Of a stretch of DNA of 64,000 nucleotides, positions 1 to 11,515 are shown piece by piece (position 1 is the stretch's first letter; each line of letters begins with the position of its first letter). The notes below the pieces were generated by a model, which ran no database searches, had not been told where the DNA came from, and saw only the letters and a list, made by a program, of their open reading frames with translations. Source of the DNA: Ctenosaura bakeri. Taxonomy: Eukaryota > Chordata > Lepidosauria > Squamata > Iguanidae. A program made the translations under genes and the position numbers. The DNA lies in assembly GCA_948474755.1 (NCBI GenBank), contig CAOLHI010000554.1, forward strand, positions 186,001 through 250,000. The letters are read 5' to 3'.

Positions 1-265
1 CATACTCACACCTTTATTTTCCTTAGTTATCTGTGTGCGTGTGTTGCTTACATTGTGTGCCTGTATTTAATAAAAATCATTCATTATTTCCAACACGGTT
101 TGCTTCTTGACTTGGCCTGACCCTGTAAACATTGGGTTACAATATCCTGCTGCATTACCCTGCCACTTGTAGTGCCAACCAGTGCTCTTGACTAATTTCC
201 CCATCTTTTGTAATTGTAAGGTTATTTAGGTGTCCCTCCTGGGACCCCCACTAAACAGGGTAACA
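1..265 (+). mobile_element. LTR fragment (3' part), family shared with 25451-26337 and 41252-42163
   Basis: This is the 3' part of a long terminal repeat cut off by the window edge. It has an AATAAA poly(A) signal near 70 and ends in CAGGGTAACA at 265. Blocks match, in the same order, the reverse complement of the two LTRs at 25.5 and 41.3 kb: a CTTGACT..CCTGACCC block, a CTGGGTT-like block, TACCCTGCC, and a GTTATTT..GGGACCCCC block. No viral or gag/pol coding sequence is visible. The family (ERV class I or Gypsy) cannot be decided from the LTR alone. Confidence 0.75.
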
Positions 266-1390
266 GGTATAAGTTACAGATAGTATAGCGTACTATCAAA
301 ACATCAGATTTAGGCTTACCTCTCTTTCTCTTTTTCAGTTACAGAAAAAATAATTTAAAGAAATGAGCTGCACACCTATTTGAAAAACAAACACATGAAC
401 CAACTGGGATGCTGACTGCACGCAGAACTGTTGCATAATTTCCCCAAGTATGCCACGTGACATGCTGTGTTGTACGTAGGGAGAGTGTGCCCATGAGGGT
501 CTTTTTGACATGGTTCTATGCCTGAGCATGTGTGGACCAGATCACATTGAGTCAAATTCAAATGAATACAAGCCCTGAAATGATTTGTATTACTACAAAT
601 AAGTTACAAATTAGCTTCAAGGTTCCTGAAAAAGCAACACAAATCTTCATTAAGGGAGTAATGAACATTAATGCACTGTAACTAAAACAGTCTGCTTCCT
701 TTTCTTGTTAGAATCAGGATGATAGATGGAAACCATTTCCACATTCTGATTGCCACTGCAGCTCTAATGGGCAGGGTGAATAAAATACACAATTGAAAGG
801 AATGCAGAGAATAAGAGCACATGGCAATGATTTCACAAATTACTCCCTGCCTCTAATTTCCTCCATCCACAAGTTCTAAAGACTATTATGGAGCTGTGTT
901 GCATTGTGTCCGGATAATAGCGATAACTCTCCCTTTCTATTGATCCTGTTGTTTATTTTGGTTTCCATCGTTCTTTCTAGCAGACCAATGAAGAAGCAAT
1001 CCATTCTGCATTTCAAAATCTTTCTTGTACAACACACTTTTGGATTTGATGCCCTTTCTCCTTCTTTTAAAAATCATGTTTATAACAACTGAAGACCATT
1101 TTGCTGCTTTTGGGACTCGTAATAAGAGGTATTACAGTCGATATTCACAAGAGAGACAACAGTGAAAAGATGTCTGCTTTTTTTCCCTTTTTTTCTTTTC
1201 CCAGAAACAGAGCATGCAAAATAGTGGTTTGTATGGTGTGATTTTTCAATTATTGTTTTCCCTCCACTCTTAAGTAACTTCCACTTTCAGGTTGGGTTTT
1301 TTTCTCTCCCAATAATCATTTGATAGGACCCATGTAGAACCAAGGATGGACAAAGCAATCTGTTTCCAGTTTATCTTGGTTTCTCCTGTA
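266..1390. other. Unique AT-rich intergenic sequence
   Basis: No gene, RNA or recognisable repeat seen. About 640-900 lacks repeat features and has well-mixed composition, so it could be a conserved non-coding element, but this rests on appearance only. Confidence 0.4.
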
Positions 1391-2030
1391 TTCATTTATT
1401 GTTTGTAGTTGTTTAGTTGTAGTCATTTATTCATTGTAGTTGTTATTTTTGTATCTCAACTTCCTCCCCCAATTGGGACTCAGGGTGGCTTACAGTTTGA
1501 AAGAGCAATAGAGTTAAAAACATATAAAAATGGAATTAAACCAGGCACAATGTTAAAACACTTCAAATCTCTAGTTAAAAAAATAAAATGCAATTAAAAA
1601 AGACTAAAAAGCTATTTAAAATGATTCAAAACAATACAGTCCCAGGCCATGCTTTTAAAAGTCTGTTAAAATAGAAAGATTTTTGTCTGCTGATAGAAGG
1701 ACAGCAGGGAAGGGGCCATTTTGGCCTCCTTGGGAAGGGAGTTCCAGAGACTAGGGACAGCCACTGAGAAGGGTCTCTCTTGCATCCCTATCAACCGTGC
1801 TTGTGAAAGTGGCGGAACTGAGAAGAGGGCCTTTCCTTATGATCTCAGGGCCTGTGCAACCATATACAGATAGATACAGTCTGTCAGATAGCCTGGAAAT
1901 GAGCTATACAGGGCTTGATAGGTCATACAGCACTTTGAGTTGTACCTGGAAACAAACTGGAAGCCAGTGGAACTATTTTAACAGGGGTTCCCGCTATACC
2001 CATTATGTCCAATTTCCATAGCAAACTATG
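1391..2030 (-). mobile_element. CR1/L2-type LINE 3' fragment (antisense)
   Basis: It begins on the plus strand with the complement of a typical LINE 3' end (a 'gggactcagggtggcttaca' stretch near 1477-1496). It continues through a block 'gggaagggagttccagaga' near 1733-1751 that recurs in similar form at about 58060. The later block with 'actggaagccagtggaact' is also typical of CR1/L2-like antisense LINE ends in sauropsids. No long ORF survives. Confidence 0.7.
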
Positions 2031-2330
2031 ACTTTCTGAATTCATTTTTCCCCCTAATATGCACACACTGGTACACATTTTTCACTAACATATGCATTTA
2101 GGGCAAAATGAGGCAGAGTGTTCTGCATGTTTATCTTCATCGATATGTCTTTTAAATGACTCTTTTAAATTATGGGCATTTTTTACATGATAGCAAATTG
2201 TGGGGTTTTTTTAAACTCATGCATCATCAAGTTTTTAGTTCTAACTTTTTAAAAACTTGTTGTAAGCTGTCATGGGTCCCTTCCCTGATATTCTGCACTG
2301 GCTATTTAGTTACTTATGCATAACTAAGTA
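2031..2330. other. AT-rich intergenic sequence
   Basis: Nothing recognised; AT-rich with homopolymer T runs. Confidence 0.4.
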
Positions 2331-3000
2331 ATGTCTCCTGGCCTGAAACATCCAGCTCATCTTAAAACCCAGCAGCCACATCAGGTAAAGGAAACCAATC
2401 AGAGCGCAAGGAGGATGACATTTCCAGTGATGAGGAATTGCAAGAGGGGACCTGCTTCTGACTGTCACAGACTCACTCACTGGGAGGAGGGGTTGGAAAT
2501 ATCATCCCCCTTGCACCCCAATCAACAGTTGAACAGACCTTCACCCAATGCAGCTGCTGGCTGTTCAGGTGGGCTGGAAGGACCCTACCTGGATCCATCA
2601 TTGTCTAGTGGTGATCCCAGCACTTCCTCTGCCAGGAAGGGAGCACTATGGGAGCACTCCCCTCCACAATGGACTGGGTCCTCGCCAAAGGAAGCACGAT
2701 GGACATGCCTCTTCCTTCCTCAGCACAGCCGGGCATTTCCCCAGGTTGCACTGGGGCAGGAAGTACCTCCATTGTGCTTCCAGGGTTTCCACAGGGCAGA
2801 TAAGTGCAAGATAATGGTGTGATCGCATATCATTGACGTGGAAAACTCATCAATGATTTGATCTGTGATCATGCGCCTGGCCACAGGAGAAGGACAGACC
2901 ACAATGGCGTCACGCAAAAGCATCATTGTGGTCCCACTCCTCTCCCGTCCCCGTGCCGGGACAACAGTGTCCTGCGGAAAGGTCCATAGTCTTACAGTAA
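2331..3000. mobile_element. GC-rich dispersed repeat block, probably non-autonomous DNA element
   Basis: A GC-rich island in AT-rich sequence. Near 2450-2545 it carries a copy of the unnamed dispersed repeat also present at about 22.9, 34.85 and 57.1 kb (shared words: 'cctgcttctgactgtcacag'; a following 'tcactggg' and 'ggaaatatcatcc'). Near 2900-2934 lies a short inverted repeat, ACCACAATG/CATTGTGGT. An open frame of 163 codons crosses the block but has no protein-like features and is probably chance. Boundaries are approximate. Confidence 0.45.
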
Positions 3001-3735
3001 GTCTATGTAGTCTTACTAAATGCAGAGGTCTAGGTCGCAAATCCATATCTGCAATATTGAATGCCAATGCTTGTTGGGAAAAGAGAAGACATAAGTTAAA
3101 GAAACAAATAAATAAAATCCAACTTCAGTACACAATTCTTGCTAATACGCACACTTTCATTTAAATTTTCCCCAACATAAACATTATTTTGGATTATTTT
3201 CCTTAATACATATATTCTTGTATTCAGCTTTACATAAAAGTAGACATACATAAGAAGAACTGTTGGTTAGCCTTAATGAACCTTATAAAGGCACCAGAAC
3301 GGTTTAAGGATGAACAACTGGGCAGCAATCTTAAGCATATCTATATGAAAATGAATCCCTTTCAAACCAATGGGATTTTCAGATGAGAAAACTTTATTAG
3401 AATTGGACAGCTGGGATTCAAAAATCCCACCCATGGTAGTGATTGTTGAAAGACTCATTTGAAAGTTATATAAATGCTTTCCTGTATTCCTAGTATTCTG
3501 GTATTAATCTCACATTGAAAATAATTGCTGTTGCAATTATGTTCCAAAGAAACATGCACTTACAGCCCCTAGAACATTTGATACATTTTCACTCAGTTGC
3601 CAGTGTGACGCTAACAACAACCCATAAGCTGTCACTTGATTTAAATTTACTCACTTCTACAACAGCTGCCACTTACTCTGTGCTGGGCTCATGCTGTGCT
3701 TAATTGATCCTTGTGCTCTGATTATCATGGATAGG
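3001..3735. other. Intergenic sequence without recognised features
   Basis: No gene or clear repeat seen. Confidence 0.4.
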
Positions 3736-3740
3736 AGATG

Positions 3741-3815
3741 TCAAGGAAGGAAGGAAGGAAGGAAGGAAGGAAGGAAGGAAGGAAGGAAGGAAGGAGAGGA
3801 AGGAAGAAGGAAGGA
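3741..3815 (+). repeat. (AAGG)n microsatellite
   Basis: About 14 uninterrupted AAGG units followed by a degenerate purine tail. Confidence 0.97.
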
Positions 3816-3925
3816 AACAAAATCTAGGAGGGCAAAATATGAGTATCAGAAAGTACAAGTGAGTCTGTGGCTTATTCACCTTTTTGAAAGGTTATACACA
3901 GTTTCTGGATTAATGGAATAAATGT

Positions 3926-5048
3926 GCATTCATTCATTCATTCATTCATTCATTTAAATAATCCTATCCTGCCTTGTATCTGAATTAAACAACAAAAGGA
4001 TTTAAGTCAAAACATTAGAAAGCAATTCCTCAGAATCCAAATAGAATCTTCAGTTCAAAGATCAAACTGTGGTGACTAAGGCCATTTCCACATGGGGTTT
4101 TTAACACGGGCCAGAGCGTCCTCCAGGGAGGAAGTCCGCACCTGGGAGCGGACTGGGTCGGACCTACTTAACGTTGATCCACACCCCAGCCCACTCCGGA
4201 ACGACCCCAAGTGGTCGTCCAGCGTGCTTTTGAAAGACCACTAGAAACAGGTCTTTCAAAAGCATGGAGCGCGCCATTGCAAGTCTGCTCCCTTATGCAG
4301 ATTCACAGGCTCGCATTGGTGTGAGCCTGCAATCTGCCGGAGGGCGGGCTTTAGGCTGGCGAGCTTCAGCGGTTGGTCGAGACCCTCGACCAACCGGAAG
4401 CCACCATTTTCATCCCTGGAGCAGTGTGGAGCGGCGGCCACGTACTGCTCCGGAGAAGCAGGGACCAGCCCAGGGAGCCCAAAAGTCCGGTGAGTAGCAT
4501 CATGGGGTGATTCCCTCGCCCTGTGCGGAAATGGCCTAAGTCTCAAATGCCTGGGTGAATGTCTAGGCTTTAAGTAGGTGCCAAAATGAGATCATGATTG
4601 ATGCTATTGAGGCATGTAAGGGGGAGACATTCCAGAAGTGGAGTGCTACAGCAAAGAAATCCTTCTCCCATGTTCTCCCCATGATATAGTGCTTTCAGTA
4701 ATGGGACATAGACAGAGGGCCCTGACAGAATTTAATAATTGCATGGGTATATATGGTGAGAAGCACTCCCTCTCATGTACTGAGGTCCCAAGCCATTTAG
4801 GATTTTGACAGTAAATCATCAATATTTCAAACTTGGACTAGATGTTCATTGGTAGCCTTTAAAACTGGTGTGATATAGTTACTATATGATGGTTCTGACA
4901 TCAATCTATCCCCACATTTTACTCAGTTGGTTCATGTTCTGTGTTTTCCTCAAGCACAGGCCCAACCAAAACAAATTATAATAATCTGAATGGGAAGTCT
5001 AATCATTTGAAATGTGATGCTGGCAGAAATTTCTACTGCTATGACAAA
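3926..5048 (-). mobile_element. CR1/L2-type LINE fragment (antisense), split by a DNA element
   Basis: The left edge is a (CATT)n run at 3926-3952, the complement of a LINE 3' microsatellite tail. It is followed by 'cctatcctgccttgtatctg', the degenerate complement of a LINE 3' end. The body resumes after the insertion at 4080-4536, with blocks such as 'ccatttaggattttgacagt' near 4793-4812 typical of this LINE class in antisense. The right part ends where the Tigger-like element starts at 5051. Confidence 0.6.
4080..4536. mobile_element. Non-autonomous DNA transposon, 457 bp, TAA target-site duplication
   Basis: The ends are GGCCATTTCCACA and TGCGGAAATGGCC, inverted, and flanked by TAA at 4077-4079 and 4537-4539. 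These are the same termini as the abundant 202-bp MITE family in this window, but the interior is different and GC-rich. It interrupts an older LINE fragment. The 3-bp TAA duplication points to the PIF/Harbinger superfamily. No transposase is encoded. Confidence 0.75.
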
Positions 5049-5050
5049 TA

Positions 5051-5541
5051 CAGTGTGCCCTCAACTTTTGTGAGGGTTCAAGGCACAGAACTTTCAGGAA
5101 AGTCAAAAAACCATGAATAACTCCCCCATCCGAGTAAGCACTCCCTGTCTCATTCCCTTTCTAGGACTTTCCACCACCCCCATTCACTTGCATTTTGCCT
5201 AGGTGCACTATCTTCCTTCCAGGAACCCTGGAAAAAGCCAGGTGATTGGAAGGGGGTAGCTACATGCCTGGAGAGGTGTGCATGTGCCTTCACCCTGCCC
5301 ATTCATTTATGTTTTGTCTGCATGTGCTGCCTTCCTTCCACACACCCAGACAAAGGCAAGTGATTGGAAGGTGGCCACCCATCCATTTGCTTGTCTTTTG
5401 CCTGGGTGTCTGGAAGTAAGGTACACACACCCTGACAAAATGCACAGAAATGGGAAAGGGAAAATTGTGGGGAGGCAAGCAGGCGCCTTGCAAATAATCA
5501 GATTTGCAAAGGTCAAACCTGCAAACGTTGAGGGAGGACTG
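5051..5541. mobile_element. Tigger/pogo-like MITE, TA target-site duplication
   Basis: It starts CAGTGTGCCCTC and ends GAGGGAGGACTG, with TA on both sides (5049-5050, 5542-5543). The termini match the pogo/Tigger pattern seen in two sister copies in this window (16048-16530, 21404-21891). Small open frames on both strands inside it are not genes. Confidence 0.7.
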
Positions 5542-5848
5542 TAAGTACATCCAAGAGCAAATCAAGCCTGACCTCTCCCAAGAAGCCTAAATAACTAAAC
5601 TGAGGCTATCATATTTTGGATATATCGTGATACAGTATAACTCATTAGAAAATATGATAATACTAGATAATGTTGAAGAAGGTAGGAAAACAGGAAGACC
5701 ATATTACAGGTGGATTGGCTCAAGAAAACATGGACCTGAGCATGCAAGACCTGGACAGAACTGTTAATAATAAGATCTCTTGGACAGCTCTCATTCATAG
5801 AGTCATCATAAGTTGAAGCCACATAACAGCAACAACAACAACCACAAT

Positions 5849-6065
5849 GGCCATTTCTGCCCTACACTGTTATGGTGCTATTATTCCACTTTCAAAGCCC
5901 TGTGGAATTCTGGGCTTTGTAGTTTACTTTGTAGTTTACTTTGTAGTTTACTCAGCTCTCTGGCTGAGAATTCTAAAGGCTCCTCCCTAAACTGCAAACC
6001 CCAGGATCCCACAGGATGTTGAATATGGAATGATAGCACAATAACTGTGTAATGCGGAAATGAGC
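5849..6065. mobile_element. Foldback MITE copy (GGCCATTTCC family), AAT duplication
   Basis: Left arm from GGCCATTTCTG, right arm ending GCGGAAATGAGC, flanked by AAT (5846-5848; 6066-6068). Internally, the block 'tttgtagtttac' is repeated three times in tandem at about 5916-5952. This explains why the copy is longer than the usual 202 bp. Confidence 0.8.
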
Positions 6066-6339
6066 AATGAAAGTATCTGGAGTTTGAACTACTATGTCCA
6101 GGTTATTCCTGTCCAAGAATATTTATATCTGGCAGGCTAGTTGCAGCTGGCCCAAGCATACTATATCACCAAAGCCAACAAATCCTTCAGTAACAAAGAT
6201 GAATCCCGCAGTCCTCCCAAACACACACCTCCTTATTCAGGGGAGAGAAACCTCATCCAGAATAAGCTGATGATTCAATTCCTGACAGAGTTCATCTTCA
6301 ATTTCCTGATCTTCCACCACATGAACATATGCAGACATA

Positions 6340-6760
6340 GGCCCTTTTCACACCTTACCATTTCGCGCTGCTGGGTTGGGGTTCTCACGCAAGAAGTCTC
6401 GGAAGAAATGCTGCCATGTCCCTGCTGCTTTGGCTCTGCAGCTCCTTCCTCCTTGTGCGAGTGCCCTGCCTCTTCCATTCGTAATGCAGCCTGGGACCTC
6501 CCAGGCTACATTGAGGAAAGGACACGCAACCAGCCCGGCTCCCAAGGCACCGCACGCCAGGTAAGTGCACGCAGGGCCCCGGAGCGAGGCACGACCACGC
6601 ACCATTTTCGGCTTTGAGCCAAAAATGAAAAGGTGCATGCGTGGTCAGCGTCAGGCCCTTGAGCATTGCGTAAATGTGAGTGCATCATGCAGACCGCTCC
6701 TCACATTTACGTGATGCTTAAGGGGCCCTTTTGCTTCCAAAACGCCACGCGAAAAGGGCC
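6340..6760. mobile_element. GC-rich non-autonomous DNA element, about 421 bp
   Basis: The inverted ends are GGCCCTTTTCACACC and GCGAAAAGGGCC. A second copy with the same internal blocks lies at 37404-37798; shared blocks include 'ccaaaaatgaaaag' and a 'gcagcctggga..cccaggct' hairpin. The 3-bp flanks ATA and ACA are one mismatch from a duplication. Several overlapping open frames inside are by-products of its GC content. Confidence 0.65.
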
Positions 6761-6790
6761 ACACTCTTTAATGTAGAAGAGAAAAATCTG

Positions 6791-7019
6791 GGGTCCATTC
6801 ACACTTCACAGTTATAGCACTATTGTTCCACTTTAATTACCATGCCTCCATCATGTGGAATCCTGGGGTTTGTATTCTGGTCAAAGACCCCAGAGTTGCT
6901 CTCTTACTGAGAACTCTGAATGCCTCCCCCTACACTGCCAATCCCAGGGTTCCATAAGATGGAACCATTGCACTGAAAGTGGAATAACAGCATTATAATT
7001 CCATAGTGTGAATGGGCCC
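6791..7019. mobile_element. Foldback MITE, related GGGCCCATTCACAC family
   Basis: Ends GGGTCCATTCACAC and GTGTGAATGGGCCC are inverted. The interior shares the 'attccactttaa' and 'tggaatcctggggtttgta' words with the GGCCATTTCC family, but the termini and middle differ. Relatives lie at about 29398-29632, and there is a fragment near 10785. Confidence 0.65.
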
Positions 7020-7764
7020 CTGAGCTTCATCAGTATACAGATGAGTTTCTGAATAAACAGAATGCTTTCTCTTCATTGCAAAAGTGGCTTGCTTTCAAAT
7101 TCACTGAATAAGAAACAGTCATAAATGTCATTGTCACTGTGAACTTTCTAAGATATTCGTGTTAGCTAACTAGCTGGCTACATAGCTTGTTAGTTAGTTA
7201 GTTAGCTAGTTAGTTAATAAGCTTCAGTGCCAATTCTTCATATCCTGCTGTGGCCTCATGAAATCAAGATCTGCAAGGCTGAAGTGTTAGGGAATTTTTT
7301 AAATGAATATATCTAATCATTCCTCACCCCTCTCCAGCCTTCCTGTTCCTTCCGATTTTAACTGCTTTGCTGCTTAGGTCCTCACAGTCCCAGAGGAGAA
7401 TGGGTTGTCCCAGACACAATAACTTATTGTAAGCTATCTCTTTTGCAGTGCAAAGTATGCTGGAATGCCTTGGTCTTGAACGAAGAATTAAAAGTCATTA
7501 GTTTTAAAATAATCTTGCCCCAGGTGGAGATGTGAATTGGTTTACTCACATAGAGCACAATAGCTATCTGGGCTACTGTGAGTTGTCAGGATGAGCTCCC
7601 ACATTTCAACATTTGTCATTGCACAACTGCCTTTTTCTATACCAGGCCATCCAAATATTGCTTAACTGCAACATCTATCAGCTGTAAGCAACATAGGAAA
7701 TGGTGAAGAATGATGGGATTTGCAGGCATGAAGAGTTCCTGCTCTATGCAGTTTCATAAGCTAA

Positions 7765-7966
7765 GACCATTTCCACACTACAGTGTTATGGTGCTCTTAT
7801 TCCACTTTCAACATTCTATGGAATCCAGGGGTTTGTAGTTTAGGGAGGGGCCTTTAGAATTCTCAGCCAGAGAACTCTTTGGCCTCAGAAAACTACAAAC
7901 CCCAGAATTCCACAAGAAGTTGAAAATGAAATAATAGCAATATAACTGTGTGGGGTGAAAATGGCC
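7765..7966. mobile_element. Foldback MITE copy, 202 bp, TAA duplication
   Basis: Complete copy of the GGCCATTTCC family with TAA at 7762-7764 and 7967-7969. The two arms are complementary over most of their length, so it can fold into one long hairpin. Confidence 0.88.
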
Positions 7967-8269
7967 TAAGTTAGCAAAGTTAGGAGTGTCATAGAAAAAA
8001 ATGCCAATCTCTGTACAGAAATTGTCCCTCAGTGAAGGAGCTTAGACAACAAACAGGATTATACCCAACCACACGTGTGTGCCTGCATGCACATGAGCGT
8101 GCACACACACGCACACAAGCACATACTCTAAATGGATGCTCTGTTCTTGGTTCCCATATATTTATTGCAGCAGTTCCTCCAATTAAAGGAGAGGAGCCTC
8201 TAGTGTAATTAAACAATGACTCCATCATGTATTCTTTCAATGATTGAACCTTAAAAGTGGCAATCTAAT

Positions 8270-8575
8270 GAGACTAATGGCTATCAAATTGCTTCATTTT
8301 AAAAATTGTATTTCCTTCTCACTCGAACTTGGGCATGGCTACTGAAATTAATAGCTTATATTTACATACAAAGATTGCCTTTCATGTTCACTTCTAGAAT
8401 ATGTCATTTCCAAATTTCTCCTCAAACTTCTAATATTTATTTCCCCTGCCAAGTAGGTGACTCTTAATTGGGCACATTTGCATAAAAGCATTATCACTTA
8501 CCTAATTAAGCATTACGTTAATAACATTAGCCATAAGAATTGTCAAGGCATTTATGCTGAGCTAAGGAAAGTCTC
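8270..8575. promoter_or_regulatory. Candidate conserved non-coding element
   Basis: AT-rich stretch without repeats. It holds an octamer-type POU motif ATTTGCAT near 8477 and a homeodomain-type core TAATTA near 8503, followed by GTTAATAAC near 8518. Clustered motifs of this kind are common in developmental enhancers, but conservation cannot be tested here. Confidence 0.25.
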
Positions 8576-9237
8576 TACCTCATCTTATAACGCATAGGCT
8601 GAGATTCTAGACTGGGGTTGCATAGCATAAATCTCCTCATGTGTCTTGACCGTGCTACATGCCCCTTGTCTTGAATGTCAACATTGTGCTACAAAATAAA
8701 ATGGAGTGCTTAACTCCACTCCTTGAACATCTGAAGTGAATGCAGATGCTGCTTATTGGACAAAAATGCCCAGTGGCTTCCACAGAGAAAAGGTACCCAC
8801 ATATAATGCCCCAACAGGATTCCAGCCAGTGGTTAAAAGAATATTCTGAAACACTGAACAGTTCTGAAACTTTTCAAAGTAATTGTGCATGTTTTTCTGT
8901 GTCACTGAAAGAAATATGCTGGTTTAACAGCCTGTGATATAGCCTATTATCTGTCTACCCTGCCACCCACTCATGGCATTTTACTGTCTGTTCTGGAGAG
9001 GATTTCGAAAGATAAAATTAGCGCGTAGGTATCTAGCACCTACTGACAGATAAATGTGAACTAAAGGCCTAATGATAATTTTTGCCTTAAAAAGAAAACT
9101 ACCTCTGCTTTCTGAATGCCTCAGTTGTCTGGGGTCAAAATATTGTCAAAACACTTTCCCAGTATTGCTAGCAAAGCTATGATTTCCCTTCAGTAGTGTG
9201 ACTCCCATAGGATCAGGAGAAGTTGTCTTGAACAGAG

Positions 9238-9575
9238 AAGCAGACCACTAGGCCATCTAGCTCAGTAATGTGGTGGTTCTCTACATTTTCAGACAGTGAT
9301 CATTCCAAGCTTTACCTCAACATGTCATGGGCCATTTCCACACTACACTGTTATAGTGCTGTTATTCCACTTTCAACATCCTCTGGAATTCTGGGGTTTG
9401 TAGTTTACTGAAGCCCAAGAGCTCTCTTGCTGAGAATACTAAATGTTCCTCCCTAAACTCCAAAGCCCAGGATTCCATAGGATGTTGAAAGTGGAATAAT
9501 AGCACTACAACAAGGTAGTGTGGAAATGGCCATGGATTGAACCTGGGACTTAAAGTAACTGAAGCATTGATATAT
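9238..9575 (-). mobile_element. tRNA-derived SINE (antisense), split by a MITE
   Basis: The left part near 9240-9268 reads 'ggccatctagctcagta', and after the MITE 9535-9551 reads 'gattgaacctgggactt', the complement of a tRNA B-box region. The same SINE family occurs antisense at about 14650-14770 and 27835-27965. Confidence 0.6.
9330..9531. mobile_element. Foldback MITE copy, 202 bp, ATG duplication
   Basis: Complete GGCCATTTCC-family copy with ATG at 9327-9329 and 9532-9534. The insertion point falls inside an antisense SINE, which independently confirms the boundaries. Confidence 0.88.
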
Positions 9576-9738
9576 TTCTCTAACTGCTTTGATATGGCAG
9601 GGACGGTTAATTTTCTGCCACTTCCAGTTTTTTAGCTGCTTTTAAAATGTTCCAGTTTTCCTGTCCCTTCCCCCTTTGTCCTCAGATTATTTCAATTGCT
9701 GCCAACTGAATTCAAAGTACAAAAGTAGTTTGCAGTCA

Positions 9739-9941
9739 GGCCATTTCCACCCTACATTGTTATAGTGCTATTATTCCACTTTTAACATCCTATGGAATTC
9801 TGGGGTTTGCAGTTTACTGAGGCCAAAGAGCTCTCTGGCTGAGAATTCTAAATGCCCCTCCCTAAACTGCAAATCCCAGGATTCCACAGGATGTTGAAAG
9901 TGGAATAATAGTACTATTAACAGTGTAGGACAGATATGGTC
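9739..9941. mobile_element. Foldback MITE copy, about 203 bp
   Basis: Left end GGCCATTTCCACCCTAC. The right end is degraded (CAGATATGGTC). No clean duplication, so it is probably older than its neighbours. Confidence 0.8.
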
Positions 9942-10164
9942 TAAGATTGCAATCAGAGGTGACAAAAGGAGAACAATCACTGGAAACCTATACGACCTGT
10001 TATGTTAGGTAACTTTATGTATGCATAGCTACATAGCTAACTAAAAACCCCTCTGTCCTGTTTGAGTTAAGCTTCAATTTGTTTGCCCTCATCCAATCTA
10101 TTACATCTGCCAGACATTGGTTTAGCACAGGTACAGCTTCCTTGGGACCAGGCAGAAAGGAGTA

Positions 10165-10317
10165 CAGGTATCCCTCACTTTTCAACAGTCTGTTTTTTGA
10201 TGATCTGCTCTTTCAGTCCTTTTCAAATAAAGCTAGAACCTGTATATTTGACACAAAGTCTATTTTTTCAACCATGTGTGCAAATTGAAAAGGGTCAAAA
10301 GAGCAGTTCATCAAAAA
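10165..10317. mobile_element. Foldback element, Tigger-like left end
   Basis: The left end TA-CAGGTATCCCTCAC resembles Tigger/pogo termini. The interior folds on itself: 'tttttgatgatctgctcttt' near 10194-10213 faces its near-complement near 10296-10314. The right limit is uncertain. A 164-codon open frame spanning the region is not credible as a gene. Confidence 0.45.
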
Positions 10318-10894
10318 GTGACCATGCACTCACAATCTGGGCAGGTTCATCTCTGGGGGAGAAGAAGGTAGCAGCATTAGGATTTCCAAGCTGGCCAGGC
10401 CAGGGAGAGGTGCCATCAGTGCCCCTCAACTATGATGCCCTTGCACACATGCCCAACTTCTCTGAACCACTGGTGCCAGCAGAGTGTGGTGGAGGCTGCA
10501 GCTCATCTGAATGTGTGCTCTTATGCTTTGCTGGTTGTTTGGCTCACTCCCCACCTCTTGCTGGTTGGCAGGGTTAGCAGGGGCCTGGAAAGTGCACACA
10601 CCAGAGAAAAGTTACAGCACAGAGGAGATAAGGTATGTCAGAGAGGCCCAGGGAGCATTTTCTAATTCCGGGGCCCCCATACATATCTTGAAGAAGCAAC
10701 TCAGGCCGCAGCTATGTCCAGCACAGCTGGAGACAATGTGTGAGCCGGCTTTGGCTCCTGCACTGGCAGTTGGACCCTGAGGGCCCCATCATACTACACA
10801 ATTATAATGCTATGAGTCCACTTTAATTGCCAGTGTTTAACTGCCTCTCCTGTTGTTCAGTCACCATTTACAAGTTCTGCTTTTTGTCAATTTC

Positions 10895-11500
10895 CACTTT
10901 TCAACAGCGCTTTGATCCATAACCTGTCAAATAAGCAACTGATTGCTGTAACAGAACTGGGTATCATCAGTATACTGGGGACGCTTGATCCCCAAACTCT
11001 GGACAACGTCTCCCAGTGATTTTCATATAGACGTTTAATAGCAGAGGGGACAAGACTGAACCTTGAGGTACTCTTTAGGCAAAAGGCCAAGGGGTTAGGA
11101 AGGAATCCCCCAGGACCACCCTCTAGGAAAGAAGGAGCCCTCTATAGAACAATACCTTCAAGTCCCCTCCCAGAGAGATGACTCAGAAGGATACCAGGAT
11201 CAATGGTGTTCAATACCAGCAGAATCAGCAGAACCAACAAGGACACACTTCCCCTGTCCAGTTCCCCATGTAGGTCATCCACCAAAGCAACCAAAACTAT
11301 CTCTATCCCATAACCTGGCCTGAAACCAGAGTCTCAACAGGTTCTGAGGTGTGTTTGTATGAGGTACTTCTGAGGAAAACTGGAAGATCTGAAGAGGAAA
11401 GAGGCTGAGGAGACCACAGAGCAAAACAGACACCTAGACTGGACAGCAGAGGACAAAACTGTATCTGAATACCTTCTGATAGCATTCATTCCCCTGAGGC
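10895..11500 (-). mobile_element. L2/CR1-like LINE reverse-transcriptase fragment
   Basis: The minus strand encodes a decayed reverse-transcriptase core. Near 10960-11000 it reads a QYTDDTQ motif, equivalent to the F/YADD active-site box, preceded by an IKRP-like block. Farther along the plus strand, the complement encodes LVDDLHGELDRGS, matching the LLDLSAAFDTVD-like box of L2 elements. Frameshifts and stops prevent any functional product. Confidence 0.7.
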
Positions 11501-11515
11501 TGAAGAGCGGCAGTG

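Noticed and set aside
1..265. Intact endogenous retrovirus extending into the window
   Set aside because: This is the LTR 3' end, followed after 265 by sequence with no primer-binding site or gag-like coding; more likely the downstream edge of an element or a solo LTR.
2331..2822. 163-codon open frame
   Set aside because: Lies in a GC-rich repeat with an overlapping open frame in another phase; low-complexity composition, no domain features.
10083..10577. 164-codon open frame
   Set aside because: Runs through a foldback transposon and unique sequence; no protein-like motifs.
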